From the NCBI GenBank assembly GCA_040752635.1, contig JBFMGS010000006.1, forward strand, positions 1 through 56,220: a DNA stretch of 56,220 nt, given 5' to 3'. Below, one piece after another: positions 44,069 to 53,948 of this stretch (its first letter is position 1; each line of letters opens with the position of its first letter). This DNA is from JBFMGS01 sp040752635 (lineage in GTDB: Bacteria; Bacillota; SHA-98; UBA4971). The translations under genes were made by a program, and so were the position numbers. The notes under the pieces are model-generated. The model was not told the origin of the DNA, searched no databases, and saw nothing but the letters and a program-made list of their open reading frames with translations.

Positions 44069-47000
44069 TTAGCCTGCGAACTCGTCGGCCCCGATGTCGT
44101 ATCCCGCTCCCTGCGGTCGGGCGTGCCCGTCGAAGTCGTCGGCGGGAGCGTGGTACGTTACGGGCACCCCGCGCACCACACGCGTAACCTGCGGCGTGCC
44201 CCGGTCTATCACGAGCGTAGAGCCTGCGGTGAGGTGATAATCGCCTGCGAAATCGGGGGCGACGGTAACCAACTTCACCGATTTGAAGTCGGGCTCCATG
44301 TTGAAAGCCACGGCTGTCAGCTGGGTGTCGTATTCGCTGCGGAACACCGGGTCCCCCACTTGATTGTTGCTGCCCGCCGGGTAGGCCTCAGAGAGGCTGC
44401 AGTATTCCGGGTTCAGGAACGCTGGCAGCCCGAAGACCTCCAGGTCCATGATGTTTATGGACCTGGGATCCCCTGCGGCGCCTATGCGGGCTATCCCGCC
44501 CCTCCCGCCGTTCAGCGTCTGGTCAAAGACGCCGGCGCGGTTATCCCAGAAGATGTTGTTGAAAAGCACCGGGTCGCTGAAAGCGGGGGCGTCCGGCGGC
44601 AAGGTAACCCTGAAGGCTGAGCTGTGGGGTTCGCTGACAAGGCCCGCCGCGTGGGGTAGTCCGTCGCTGTCCTCCGCCGTGGCGGTGGTGATGTTCTTGG
44701 CTATGGTGTTGTTGCATATCACCACGTTGGATGCGTCGTCGAGCGCGATGCCTCCTCCGAGGTCGGTGGACACGTTGTTGACGATCATGTTGTTGTAGAT
44801 GGTCACGGCATACTCCCGAGGCTGGAGGAGGCGAACGCCGCCTCCATCATCGTTGGCGATGTTTCCGGCGATAAGGTTGTTGTAGATGTCCACCCTCCCC
44901 GAGCCGGCGGTGAGCGTCGCGGGAGGCACGGGCTGTTCTCCGCCCACGAATATTCCAGCGCCTTCATCAAAGGAAGCGTTGAAGAGCACGCAGTTATGGT
45001 GGATCTTTCCTCCGTCGCTCAGCCCGAAGTGGGAGATGCCTCCTCCGTATTCGGCGGAATAGTTCCCGCAAATGTCATTGTGATCGATCTCGTAGCCATG
45101 GGCGCCGCTGAAGATTCCGACGCCCCCGGCTAGGCTGATGCCTCCGTTATTGACAATGCGGTTGTGATGTATGCGGATGTCGGTGTTGTAGTTGTCGCCC
45201 GCGTATGCCTTGCCGATGGTGATGCCACCACCCAACCCGCCGCCGTTGCTGCGGATGACGTTGTTGCTGATGCCAAGGTGCCGGCAGTGGGCGTTGACGT
45301 AAATGCCGCCCCCGTCCTCGCCCCGGGCTCCCGTAATCATAAAGCCGTCAAGCTGCGGCCTGAAGGTTGGGCTGAAATGACCAGCTTTGGCTACGAAGGT
45401 GACGACCTGGCCCCGAGTGATCTCCTTGACCTCGCCTGGCGGGGTGAGCTCCGGTCCGTCGAAGTCTATACTCGCAAGTTTCGCGAGCCAATCATTGATA
45501 TAGGAGAGAAAGAAGCGTCCGTTAATGGTCGTCGTGCGGGCCCCCATACCCTGGACCTTGATGTTCTTGTAAATGATGGGGCTCTCATAGTAGGTGCCTG
45601 GGGACACCACGATCAGGGATCCGTCGGCCGCGTCATCTATGGCGGATTGAATGGTCGGATGGGTGGCGTCGGGCACGGTGATGATGGGCGGGTTGTAGGT
45701 GCCGTCCAGGACATGAAGAGTGATCCCGGTCGTGGAGGCCTTCCCATCGGCCCTCGCGATGACGAGTTGCTTGGGCCCGCCCGCCATCTCGGGAACATCG
45801 AAGGTTATGGAGGTGTCCGTCCAGGTTGTGGTCGCCACGGCGACCCCGTCAAGGGCGACCTGACCGGGGCTTGCGCCAAAGTCCTTGCCTGTGATAACCA
45901 CCGTCCTCGGACCGCCGGGTTCCACGTACACCCGGTCAACCCCGAAAACCTCCGGCGTCCCCGGCGGTACATCGCACCGGGGCGGCGTGGCGAACTGCGC
46001 CCCCGGAGTCGCCACGAACGCCGTGATCGGGAAGAGAGCGACGTCAGCGTAGGTGGTCTTCCCGGGCCACACGTCGAACACCAGCTTTAGGGTCTGGTAG
46101 TTGGGGTTGTACCTGGGGTTGGGATTCGCCGGGTCGCCCGGATCGTTTCCGATGACCTGGTACATGCCGGGCACGACGCCTGAAGGAGTCGGCACGTTCC
46201 TCGTGTACGTGGAAGGCAATAGCACCTCAAAGACGCCGTTTACGTCGGAGTGGACCGTGGTTACAAGTCTCCCCGTATAGTCCCTGATGCCCACGGGCGT
46301 ATCAGGAATACCGCGTTTCTCCCCGTAGTAGATGCGAGAAGGATCCGTTTCCAGGTTCACGTCGTCCAGGAGGAAACCGACGATCCTGCCGGGCACGGGG
46401 ACGTCGGTGTAGATGAAGAAATCCGCCGCAGCGTTGAGCCCGTCTCGCACCTCTACGACTTTCTTGGTAGGATCATAATAGGGCGGCGTCGGAATGGGAA
46501 GGTAGGGCGGCGGAGCCATCTGCGCCGACGCCTGGGTGCGCGCCGTAGTGACCGCAGGGCTTACAAACACGTCCCCTTCGCCGGTGTTCACTGAATCTCG
46601 GTCATACACCCTGTAGCCCGAGGGCGGCATTACCTCTACGATGTAAGTGCCGGCGGGCAGAGGCAGTTCGACTGCTCCGGGCGCTCCGTAATAAGGATCG
46701 AAGTATGTCTCAAAGGCATAGCCGCCATCGAACACCCCGGGCCTGATCTGGTTGGAGCTGCCCGGCACCTCGAGACACGGTATGGGGTTGCCGTCGGGGT
46801 CCTGGCACCCCGTAGGATGCTGCCACGCATCCGTGGTCACCGTGTTCAGTAGCGGCCCCTGGATTATGTCCCCGGTGCCCGGGTCCACTGTCGCAGCGTA
46901 GAGGTTGACCGTGACATTCGGCACGCCCGGCTCGTAGTCTTCCGCCACAGCGTACCTGGGATCGATTTCGTCGCGCATCGTCGCATAGTACACGATCCCG

Positions 47001-48568
47001 GATATGCCCCCGTTCTCACCCGGGTCGTACACCCTCTTTCCCCAGTCTATTCGGTTGGTCTTCGCTGCCCACGTGAGTTCGGCAAGTGTAAGGGCATCGG
47101 GGAAAGTCTGGGGGCATCTGACGTAACGGCCCTGGCGGTCGGTGCAGGGGGTGGGACCTGCTACGGGTATTCCGTAATCGGGGGTGCCGGTGGCCCCGGT
47201 CTTCGCAAACCGGGTGAACCCGACCTCGGCGACGGCGAACCTCTCGAGCTCGAAGACCTCGTCAAACGAGTAGTCGCCCCGCATGTCCGATATAGTGGTG
47301 TACTGGATGCTGCCGTCCCTGAAATGCGTTGCAAGCTCGACGTTGGGGATGCCGGCCTCGCCCGGTTCGCGCACCCCGTTTCCGTTGGGATCGTCAAAGA
47401 CCCTGCCGTTGATATATCCGAACCACCGGGGTATGCCAATGTCGCCCATGTCCACCGTTTCTCCCGCCTGCACCTGCACGGTGCGGAAGGAGATGACGTA
47501 GTCCAGAGGTTCGTCCCATATCGCCATTTGGTATACTCCCGGAGGCACGTTGTTGATGACGAAATTGCCGTTGACGTCTCCCCGACCGGTATACACCTGC
47601 TGGTCGTTGGCGCCGATGTCAGACAGGGCGATCCAGGGCCGGTCCACGGGATCTCCCAGGACGAGCGGCCTGAACGGGGGTATGAACTCGATTATGGTCC
47701 TCACCCGACCCTTTATGGTCCCGGTCGTCCACGGCGTGGGAGGCGGGAACTCCATGGGTCGCACGAAGCCTATCCACACGAGGGCAGCCTTGAATCCTTC
47801 TCTAGGGCTGTATCCGTCATTGCCCTCTTCGATCCACGCATCGATGACGCGGGTGCCCTCTATGGTGGTGGTCTGAATCCAGTCCGTGCCGTCAGGAGGT
47901 ATGGCCTGCACCTCGTATTTCCCCGGCGGAAGGTTTTCAATTACGGCGTCGCCGTTTGCGTCGGTCAGGATCTTGCCGCCGGTGCCGGGAATCGGGATGG
48001 GGTTGCTTTCCGGATCGAGTATGAGGTCGCCGTTCACATCGCGCTCGTACTTCGTGCCCAGGGGGTTGCCGAAATAGTCCACCGTGACCTCGCCCACAGC
48101 GTCGCCAATCACTATGAGAAAGCCCTCCAGGCCGACCTCCAGCGGGACATCGTCCTCCCCGTTCACCGGGTTGTTATCGTGGAACACGTGCACTCTGATC
48201 TTGGACAGCGGCAGCGGGTGCGGGCGGAGCGCAACTTCAACGGTCACGTCCGCCGCTGACACCGTAACCCAGTTCCCGCCCATTTTGTGGCCGGGAGCCA
48301 GCACCGAGACGAGGTGCTTCCCGTCGGGGACCGTCGCCATGGCAGGATGACCCGGGGAAGCCTCGCCGGCGGCGACCACCGGGCTATGGCTGGCGGCGGG
48401 TTTGAGCGAGGGGAACTTGCTCGGGTCCCGGAGTTCCACGGGCAAATCCACCTGGGGATCTCCCACGTTATCCTCATTGATTAGGAACCTGAACTGCGGG
48501 ATGGGGTCGCCGGAAACGACGTCTCTTGCCACGACTGTAACCGTTCGGTCGCCCCTCGACGAATTCAT
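44069..48568 (-). CDS. Giant modular surface-type protein (SdrD-like, IPT/TIG, right-handed beta-helix)
   Basis: About 1499 residues. Several carboxypeptidase-regulatory/SdrD B-like modules fill residues 1-860 (DPNGNGVREPGEAGIPNVEL near 390; YEPGVPNVTVNLY near 545; GIPDTPVGIRDYTG near 750). An IPT/TIG domain spans about 870-950 (VVITGKDFGASPGQVALDG). A parallel beta-helix spans about 975-1400, with repeated Asn-rich turns (ISNNVIRSNGG, IYNNLIAGN, ICNNTIAKN), and the protein ends DIGADEFAG. No signal peptide, LPXTG or SLH anchor is visible despite an extracellular-type composition. AAGGTGA lies 7 bases before the ATG. It is the first gene of the unit with three cupredoxins. Confidence 0.85.
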   Translation of the reverse strand: MNSSRGDRTVTVVARDVVSGDPIPQFRFLINEDNVGDPQVDLPVELRDPSKFPSLKPAASHSPVVAAGEASPGHPAMATVPDGKHLVSVLAPGHKMGGNWVTVSAADVTVEVALRPHPLPLSKIRVHVFHDNNPVNGEDDVPLEVGLEGFLIVIGDAVGEVTVDYFGNPLGTKYERDVNGDLILDPESNPIPIPGTGGKILTDANGDAVIENLPPGKYEVQAIPPDGTDWIQTTTIEGTRVIDAWIEEGNDGYSPREGFKAALVWIGFVRPMEFPPPTPWTTGTIKGRVRTIIEFIPPFRPLVLGDPVDRPWIALSDIGANDQQVYTGRGDVNGNFVINNVPPGVYQMAIWDEPLDYVISFRTVQVQAGETVDMGDIGIPRWFGYINGRVFDDPNGNGVREPGEAGIPNVELATHFRDGSIQYTTISDMRGDYSFDEVFELERFAVAEVGFTRFAKTGATGTPDYGIPVAGPTPCTDRQGRYVRCPQTFPDALTLAELTWAAKTNRIDWGKRVYDPGENGGISGIVYYATMRDEIDPRYAVAEDYEPGVPNVTVNLYAATVDPGTGDIIQGPLLNTVTTDAWQHPTGCQDPDGNPIPCLEVPGSSNQIRPGVFDGGYAFETYFDPYYGAPGAVELPLPAGTYIVEVMPPSGYRVYDRDSVNTGEGDVFVSPAVTTARTQASAQMAPPPYLPIPTPPYYDPTKKVVEVRDGLNAAADFFIYTDVPVPGRIVGFLLDDVNLETDPSRIYYGEKRGIPDTPVGIRDYTGRLVTTVHSDVNGVFEVLLPSTYTRNVPTPSGVVPGMYQVIGNDPGDPANPNPRYNPNYQTLKLVFDVWPGKTTYADVALFPITAFVATPGAQFATPPRCDVPPGTPEVFGVDRVYVEPGGPRTVVITGKDFGASPGQVALDGVAVATTTWTDTSITFDVPEMAGGPKQLVIARADGKASTTGITLHVLDGTYNPPIITVPDATHPTIQSAIDDAADGSLIVVSPGTYYESPIIYKNIKVQGMGARTTTINGRFFLSYINDWLAKLASIDFDGPELTPPGEVKEITRGQVVTFVAKAGHFSPTFRPQLDGFMITGARGEDGGGIYVNAHCRHLGISNNVIRSNGGGLGGGITIGKAYAGDNYNTDIRIHHNRIVNNGGISLAGGVGIFSGAHGYEIDHNDICGNYSAEYGGGISHFGLSDGGKIHHNCVLFNASFDEGAGIFVGGEQPVPPATLTAGSGRVDIYNNLIAGNIANDDGGGVRLLQPREYAVTIYNNMIVNNVSTDLGGGIALDDASNVVICNNTIAKNITTATAEDSDGLPHAAGLVSEPHSSAFRVTLPPDAPAFSDPVLFNNIFWDNRAGVFDQTLNGGRGGIARIGAAGDPRSINIMDLEVFGLPAFLNPEYCSLSEAYPAGSNNQVGDPVFRSEYDTQLTAVAFNMEPDFKSVKLVTVAPDFAGDYHLTAGSTLVIDRGTPQVTRVVRGVPVTYHAPADDFDGHARPQGAGYDIGADEFAG

Positions 48569-48906
48569 CGGTGGTTCACCTTCCCACATCGTCTGTCCAG
48601 GCGGAGGCGTTCCTTGCGAGATGCGCCTCTTGGGACATGGACGCCACATAGCGTTCCTAGGACCAGCACCACATGTTATTCAGCCTCGCACCACAGGGTG
48701 CATCGAACGAACCTGGCCAACCCATGGCGCCGGTCACCGCCCCTCATAAGGCCAACCGGCACAAATCCACGAGTGCGCAGGAGCTCCCGAGGAGTCCCCA
48801 CACGGCCGGTGGTCTACTCGTGGAGATGAGGTGATGCCGCGCTGCTGGCCCGACTACATGAGCAGGCTGATCGACATAAATGTCACAAGTACTGATTATG
48901 CAGCCC
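48569..48906. other. Gene-free divergent region
   Basis: Lies between the giant-protein gene and the carAB promoter. No frame is convincing, and no clear minus-strand promoter was identified. Confidence 0.35.
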
Positions 48907-48934
48907 TTGACTTCAGCACCCGTGACAGTATAAT
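48907..48934 (+). promoter_or_regulatory. Sigma-A promoter of carAB
   Basis: TTGACT (48907-48912) and a perfect TATAAT (48929-48934) with 16 bases between. Transcription should begin near 48941. Confidence 0.75.
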
Positions 48935-48947
48935 ACCAATGAGGGGA

Positions 48948-48969
48948 TTGCACATGTATAAATATGCAA
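48948..48969. promoter_or_regulatory. Palindrome downstream of the carAB start site
   Basis: TTGCA (48948-48952) and TGCAA (48965-48969) flank a 12-base AT-rich centre; the wider match is TTGCACAT-N6-ATATGCAA. At about +8 to +29 it could be a repressor operator. Confidence 0.4.
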
Positions 48970-48991
48970 CATAAGGAGGGGGTTGCCACCC

Positions 48992-49022
48992 GCCGTCTCC
49001 AAGGATGGAGAGCGGCTCTTTT
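48992..49022 (+). terminator. Possible attenuator before carA
   Basis: GCCGTCTCCA pairs with TGGAGA-G-CGGC (one bulged base) around AGGA, and TCTTTT follows at 49017-49022. This intrinsic-terminator shape lies between the promoter and the carA ATG at 49035. A strong ribosome site (AAGGAGGGGG, 48973-48982) precedes a TTG frame (48983-49075) that runs through it, a possible leader peptide. Confidence 0.4.
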
Positions 49023-49034
49023 GGCAACGGCGTT

Positions 49035-50240
49035 ATGAAATGCGTACTGGTGTTGGAGGATGGCTTTTCCCTTGAAGGAAGAGCTTTTGCGGGGGACGGA
49101 GAGGTATACGGCGAGGTTGTGTTCAACACGAGCATGACAGGCTACCAGGAGATAGTCACCGACCCCTCCTACAAAGGCCAAATCGTTACCCTTACATACC
49201 CGCTTATCGGGAACTACGGCATAAACGGAGAGGACGCCGAGTCCGGGCGCCCGCAGGTAGAAGCCCTCATAGTGCGGGAATACAGCCGCGTCCCTCACAA
49301 CTGGAGGTCCACCGGCACACTGCGAGATTATCTAGAGGAGTACGGGCTCCTGGGGATGGAGGGGGTGGACACCCGCGCTCTCACCAAACACATACGCGAG
49401 GCCGGGGCCATGCGCGCAGTGATCTCCACGAGGGACCTCGAGGTTGAGAGCTTACTGAAAAAGGTCAGGTCTTACCCTGGGCTTGTAGGACGTGACATGG
49501 TAAGATATGTTACTAGCGATAAAGAGTACGTATGGAACACCTCTGGAAACTATCGTGTCATCGCCCTCGACTTCGGGATCAAATATAGTATCTTGAGAAT
49601 GTTAGAACACCATGGATGTCAGGTAACTGTTGTTCCGGCCTACACAAAGGCGGAAGAAATCCTCGCGAAAGGTCCAGACGGCATTCTCCTCTCCAACGGC
49701 CCGGGCGATCCTGCCGGGCTTTGTTCGATAGTTTCGGAAGTTAGAAAACTGCTGGGCAGAAAACCTGTGTTCGGCATTTGTCTCGGGCACCAGCTCCTCG
49801 GCCTTGCGCTCGGGCTCAGGACCTTTAAGCTTAAGTTCGGCCACAGAGGCGGAAACCACCCCGTCAAGAACCTCCAAACCGGTAAAGTTGAGATCACCTC
49901 CCAGAACCACGGGTTTTGCGTGGAATTGCCAGGTTTAGGAGCCCGGTCTGTCGAACTGCGCGAAGAGGTTGTCACCCTTGACACCGGGAGCATCCCCGAC
50001 TTGGGCGTGGCTCGAGTGAACCTCCGCGTCACCCACGTGAACTTGAACGACTTCACCCTCGAAGGAACGGAAGGACCTGAACTGGGCTTTTTCTCTGTGC
50101 AATATCACCCCGAGGCATCGCCGGGTCCGCACGATTCCAGGTACCTGTTTTGGAAGTTCGTGGCCATGATGGAGCGTGCTTCGGGCCGGTATCCGCAAGC
50201 CGAGAAAGGCGTGGTGTTATGCCGAGACGAACAGATATAA
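49035..50240 (+). CDS. carA: Carbamoyl-phosphate synthase small subunit
   Basis: A 401-residue glutamine amidotransferase. The N-terminal CPSase small domain starts KCVLVLEDGFSLEGRAF. The class I glutaminase has GICLGHQLLGLALG with the nucleophile Cys, and YHPEASPGPHDS with the catalytic His and Glu. It supplies ammonia to CarB for pyrimidine and arginine synthesis. ATG 49035 fits the family N-terminus but lacks a nearby ribosome site; ATG 49005 would add 10 residues inside the hairpin. It makes carbamoyl phosphate while the cluster to the left consumes it. Confidence 0.95.
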   Translation: MKCVLVLEDGFSLEGRAFAGDGEVYGEVVFNTSMTGYQEIVTDPSYKGQIVTLTYPLIGNYGINGEDAESGRPQVEALIVREYSRVPHNWRSTGTLRDYLEEYGLLGMEGVDTRALTKHIREAGAMRAVISTRDLEVESLLKKVRSYPGLVGRDMVRYVTSDKEYVWNTSGNYRVIALDFGIKYSILRMLEHHGCQVTVVPAYTKAEEILAKGPDGILLSNGPGDPAGLCSIVSEVRKLLGRKPVFGICLGHQLLGLALGLRTFKLKFGHRGGNHPVKNLQTGKVEITSQNHGFCVELPGLGARSVELREEVVTLDTGSIPDLGVARVNLRVTHVNLNDFTLEGTEGPELGFFSVQYHPEASPGPHDSRYLFWKFVAMMERASGRYPQAEKGVVLCRDEQI

Positions 50241-53200
50241 AGAGTATCCTCATCATCGGATCGGGCCCCATAATCATCGGCCAGGCGTGCGAGTTCGACT
50301 ATTCGGGCTCCCAGGCGTGCAAGGCGTTGAAGCAGGAAGGTTACCGGGTAGTCCTCGTAAATAGCAATCCGGCCACTATCATGACCGATCCAGACATGGC
50401 CGATAGAACCTATATTGAGCCCATCACGCTCAAGGTCTTGGAGAGAATCATTCAGCGAGAGCGGCCAGATGCCCTATTACCTACGCTGGGCGGTCAGACC
50501 GGCCTTAACCTTGCGGTCGAGCTTCATCGCAAGGGAATCCTGAGAGAACATGGTGTTGAGCTAATCGGGGCCAAGTTCGACGCTATTGAGAAGGCAGAGG
50601 ACAGGGAGCTTTTCAAGGCCGCGATGCGTCGAATTGGCCTGGAAGTGCTGCGCAGTTGCCATGTCAGCTCAGTCGAAGCCGCCCTCGAATTCGCAGGCGA
50701 GGTCGGCTACCCCGTTGTGATTCGCCCCTCGTTCACGCTTGGAGGAACGGGCGGCGGGATAGCTTATGGCGAGAACGAGCTTCGCGAAATCACGGATAGC
50801 GGAATCAGCCACAGCCCCATACGCGAGGTCCTGGTAGAGGAGTCAGCCATCGGCTGGAAAGAATACGAGCTTGAGGTGATGAGAGATAGGGCGGACAATG
50901 TAGTCGTCATCTGTTCCATCGAGAACTTCGACCCAATGGGAGTCCATACAGGCGACAGCATAACGGTGGCGCCTGCCCAGACGCTTACCGACAAGGAATA
51001 CCAGGCAATGAGGGATGCGGCCATCGCCATCATCCGGGAAATCGGCGTTGAGACGGGCGGGTCCAACATCCAGTTCGCGGTGAACCCTCATAACGGGCGC
51101 ATGGTGGTTGTGGAGATGAACCCGCGGGTATCCAGGTCCTCGGCTCTTGCATCCAAGGCCACAGGTTTCCCCATAGCTAAGATCGCGGCAAAACTGGCCG
51201 TGGGCTATACCCTGGATGAGCTCCCCAACGACATCACCTTGAAGACGCCGGCTTGTTTCGAGCCCACCATCGATTACTGTGTGGTGAAGATCCCACGCTG
51301 GGACTTCGCGAAGTTCCCCGGGGCCGACTGCACCCTTACGACTCAGATGAAGTCGGTGGGCGAGGTCATGGCCATTGGCAGGACGTTCAAGGAAGCACTC
51401 CAAAAAGCCGTCCGCTCTCTCGAGCAGGATAGATTCGGTCTCGGGTCGGATAAGGAGGACGCACTGGGGGTCCGATTCGGGCCTATGCCAAATCCGGCCG
51501 CGTTGGGACAACGCGTGAGCGAACGCGAGAAAGAAACCTTCCTGGAAGAGATCAGGTCAAGGCTAAGCGTGTCCAACCCAGACCGCATATTCTACCTTCG
51601 CTACGCCTTCTCGATGGGCATGGACGTTGACGAAGTGTACTCACTAACTAAGATCGATAAATGGTTTCTTTACAATATCAGGGCACTTCTAGACTGCGAA
51701 TTTGAGATCCGCTCGAGGCTCAGCGGTGCTTCTACGCAGCAGGATGCGCTCGAGAAACTTGGGCCTGACCTCATTCGGGAGGCCAAGCGGTGCGGTTTCT
51801 CAGACCGCCAGCTCGCGCACCTTGCCAGGGCCGAGGAGCTGAGCGTGCGGCGTTACAGGCTTTCACACGGAATTCGTCCTGTGTTTAAGCTGGTGGATAC
51901 GTGCGCTGCTGAGTTCCAGGCGTACACTCCGTATTACTATTCCACGTATGAGAGCGAAGACGAATCAAGGGTGTCAGATAAGAGGAAGGTTATGATCCTC
52001 GGCGGCGGTCCGAACAGGGTGGGACAGGGGATAGAATTCGACTATTGTTGCGTTCAGGCGGCACTTGCCCTGAGGGACGACGGTTGCGAGGTTATCATGG
52101 TGAACTGCAACCCGGAAACCGTGAGCACTGATTATGATATCTCAGATAAGCTCTACTTTGAGCCGCTTACCCTGGAAGACGTCCTGAACATCTGCGACAG
52201 CGAGAGCCCGGATGGACTCATCCTCCAGTTCGGCGGGCAGACCCCCCTCAAACTTGCCCTGGCGCTGGAGGCACAAGGCTTGACGATCCTCGGAACGTCC
52301 CCGTACAGCATCGATCTCGCCGAGGATCGGGAGAAATTCGCTGCCGTGTTGAGAAGGCTCGGCCTGAGGCAACCTCCAAACGGGATCGGCAGATCGTTGG
52401 AGGAAGCAAAGAAGATCGCCCGGTTGATCGGGTACCCCGTCTTGGTTCGGCCTTCGTATGTCCTCGGCGGTAGAGCCATGGAAGTGGTGTACGATGAGGA
52501 GACTCTTGCCGGCTACATTGAGCGTGCCGTGGAGGTGTCCCCCGAGCGGCCGATTTTGATAGATAAATTCGTAGAAGGGGCAACAGAAGTTGATGTGGAT
52601 GCGGTCTCGGACGGACGCATCACCGTCGTTGGCGGGGTCATGGAACACATCGAGCAGGCCGGTATCCATTCAGGGGACAGTGCGTGCTCACTCCCCCCTT
52701 TTAGCCTGTCAGCAGAGTGTATCAGCGAGATTAAGGAGCAGACCAGGCTTCTTGCGGAGGCCCTCGGGGTGATAGGGCTTATAAACATACAATTTGCAGT
52801 TAAAGACGGCATTGTGTATGTCCTTGAGGCAAATCCCAGGGCATCCCGAACGGTGCCGTTCGTCAGCAAAGTCACGGGCATCCCTCTTGCGAAGGTGGCG
52901 ACAAGGGTCATGCTGGGAAAGACCCTCGCCGAACTCGGCTTGACCCGCGACCCATCGCCGCGCCATGTTGCGGTAAAGGAAGCAGTCTTTCCGTTCATCA
53001 AGTTCCCTGGCGTGGATGTGATTCTCGGCCCGGAGATGCGTTCCACAGGCGAGGTCATGGGCATCGACAAGAGCTTCGGCATGGCTTTCGCCAAGTCGCA
53101 GATGGCCGCCGGAACTCCGTTGCCGCTAGAAGGGACCGTGCTGATCACGGTGGCAGATAAAGACAAGACGGCCATCGTGCCGATCGCAAGGGAGTTCGCA

Positions 53201-53542
53201 GCCTTGGGTTTCGACCTCATGTCCACCAGCGGCACGGCGCAATTGCTCAGCTCCTACCACATCCCTGCGCGGCGCGTCAACAAGATACGAGAAGGGAGGC
53301 CCAACATCATTGACCACATCAGGAGCGGGGAGATAGACCTGATTATAAACACCCCTGGGGGGCAGGGGCAGGGGCCGAAACGCGACGGGTTCTATGTGAG
53401 GCGAGAGGCATTGGCGCGCAATATACCCACTATCACTACCGTCCGGGGCGCGCTCGCCGCACTGGAGGGAATCAAGACCCTGAGAAAGCAGGGATTGCAG
53501 GTCAAGAGCCTCCAGGAGCACCACGCCGCCCATTCCCTTTGA
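50219..53542 (+). CDS. carB: Carbamoyl-phosphate synthase large subunit
   Basis: A 1107-residue synthetase of two homologous halves. Each begins with an ATP-grasp unit: ILIIGSGPIIIGQACEFDYS near residue 10 and VMILGGGPNRVGQGIEFDYC near residue 590. A C-terminal allosteric domain (ALGFDLMSTSGTAQ) is present. It uses two ATP, bicarbonate and ammonia from CarA. The ATG at 50219 lies within carA and overlaps its end by 22 bases, so the two are coupled. Length is slightly above the usual 1070. Confidence 0.95.
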   Translation: MPRRTDIKSILIIGSGPIIIGQACEFDYSGSQACKALKQEGYRVVLVNSNPATIMTDPDMADRTYIEPITLKVLERIIQRERPDALLPTLGGQTGLNLAVELHRKGILREHGVELIGAKFDAIEKAEDRELFKAAMRRIGLEVLRSCHVSSVEAALEFAGEVGYPVVIRPSFTLGGTGGGIAYGENELREITDSGISHSPIREVLVEESAIGWKEYELEVMRDRADNVVVICSIENFDPMGVHTGDSITVAPAQTLTDKEYQAMRDAAIAIIREIGVETGGSNIQFAVNPHNGRMVVVEMNPRVSRSSALASKATGFPIAKIAAKLAVGYTLDELPNDITLKTPACFEPTIDYCVVKIPRWDFAKFPGADCTLTTQMKSVGEVMAIGRTFKEALQKAVRSLEQDRFGLGSDKEDALGVRFGPMPNPAALGQRVSEREKETFLEEIRSRLSVSNPDRIFYLRYAFSMGMDVDEVYSLTKIDKWFLYNIRALLDCEFEIRSRLSGASTQQDALEKLGPDLIREAKRCGFSDRQLAHLARAEELSVRRYRLSHGIRPVFKLVDTCAAEFQAYTPYYYSTYESEDESRVSDKRKVMILGGGPNRVGQGIEFDYCCVQAALALRDDGCEVIMVNCNPETVSTDYDISDKLYFEPLTLEDVLNICDSESPDGLILQFGGQTPLKLALALEAQGLTILGTSPYSIDLAEDREKFAAVLRRLGLRQPPNGIGRSLEEAKKIARLIGYPVLVRPSYVLGGRAMEVVYDEETLAGYIERAVEVSPERPILIDKFVEGATEVDVDAVSDGRITVVGGVMEHIEQAGIHSGDSACSLPPFSLSAECISEIKEQTRLLAEALGVIGLINIQFAVKDGIVYVLEANPRASRTVPFVSKVTGIPLAKVATRVMLGKTLAELGLTRDPSPRHVAVKEAVFPFIKFPGVDVILGPEMRSTGEVMGIDKSFGMAFAKSQMAAGTPLPLEGTVLITVADKDKTAIVPIAREFAALGFDLMSTSGTAQLLSSYHIPARRVNKIREGRPNIIDHIRSGEIDLIINTPGGQGQGPKRDGFYVRREALARNIPTITTVRGALAALEGIKTLRKQGLQVKSLQEHHAAHSL

Positions 53543-53948
53543 CGGTGCTAAGCCTGCTCGCAGGAGGCAGTTGGCTTTCTTTAGCTTGCCCGAACCTGTT
53601 CGGTGTCCAGCCATGCGTTCCTCGAAATCCTGGCCAGTGCCGTCACAGGTAATTCCTTTCCCCTTGACCCAGAATCCCATATCTTCGCCCAGATCTTCAA
53701 CCGGGGCGCCGTCGCCCGATCCGAAGAAATGGGCTTACTCAAAGCGCCTGACGGGGAGGGGTCCTGCTCTCCGGAGACGGCACACTGATAGAATCCGGCG
53801 CCCGCTCATCCGGCATCAAAGACTGTGACTGCGAGAGAAGGGGCGTCCGCCGGTGCGACTGCCCAAGGCGCTTTCTCGACCCAGAAGGCCACCTAAATCG
53901 AAGGCGAAACGGTCAGGAAAGCGCGAGATGGGTCACTCTCGGCTACGC
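53543..53948. other. Gene-free stretch after carB
   Basis: Apart from the terminator-like fold at 53550-53582, no supported gene, repeat or promoter was recognised. Small frames here have no ribosome site or familiar motif. Confidence 0.4.
53550..53582 (+). terminator. Possible carAB terminator
   Basis: AAGCC (53550-53554) can pair with GGCTT (53573-53577), enclosing a CCTG/CAGG hairpin; TCTTTA follows. It lies 8 bases after the carB stop. Confidence 0.35.

Noticed and set aside
48744..49298. 184-residue minus-strand frame over the carA start
   Set aside because: It covers the promoter and carA, shows no domain and conflicts with a certain gene.
53775..53786. The 12 bases at the window start (GGAGACGGCACA) recur here
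   Set aside because: Too short to indicate a circular contig or terminal repeat; the flanking bases differ.
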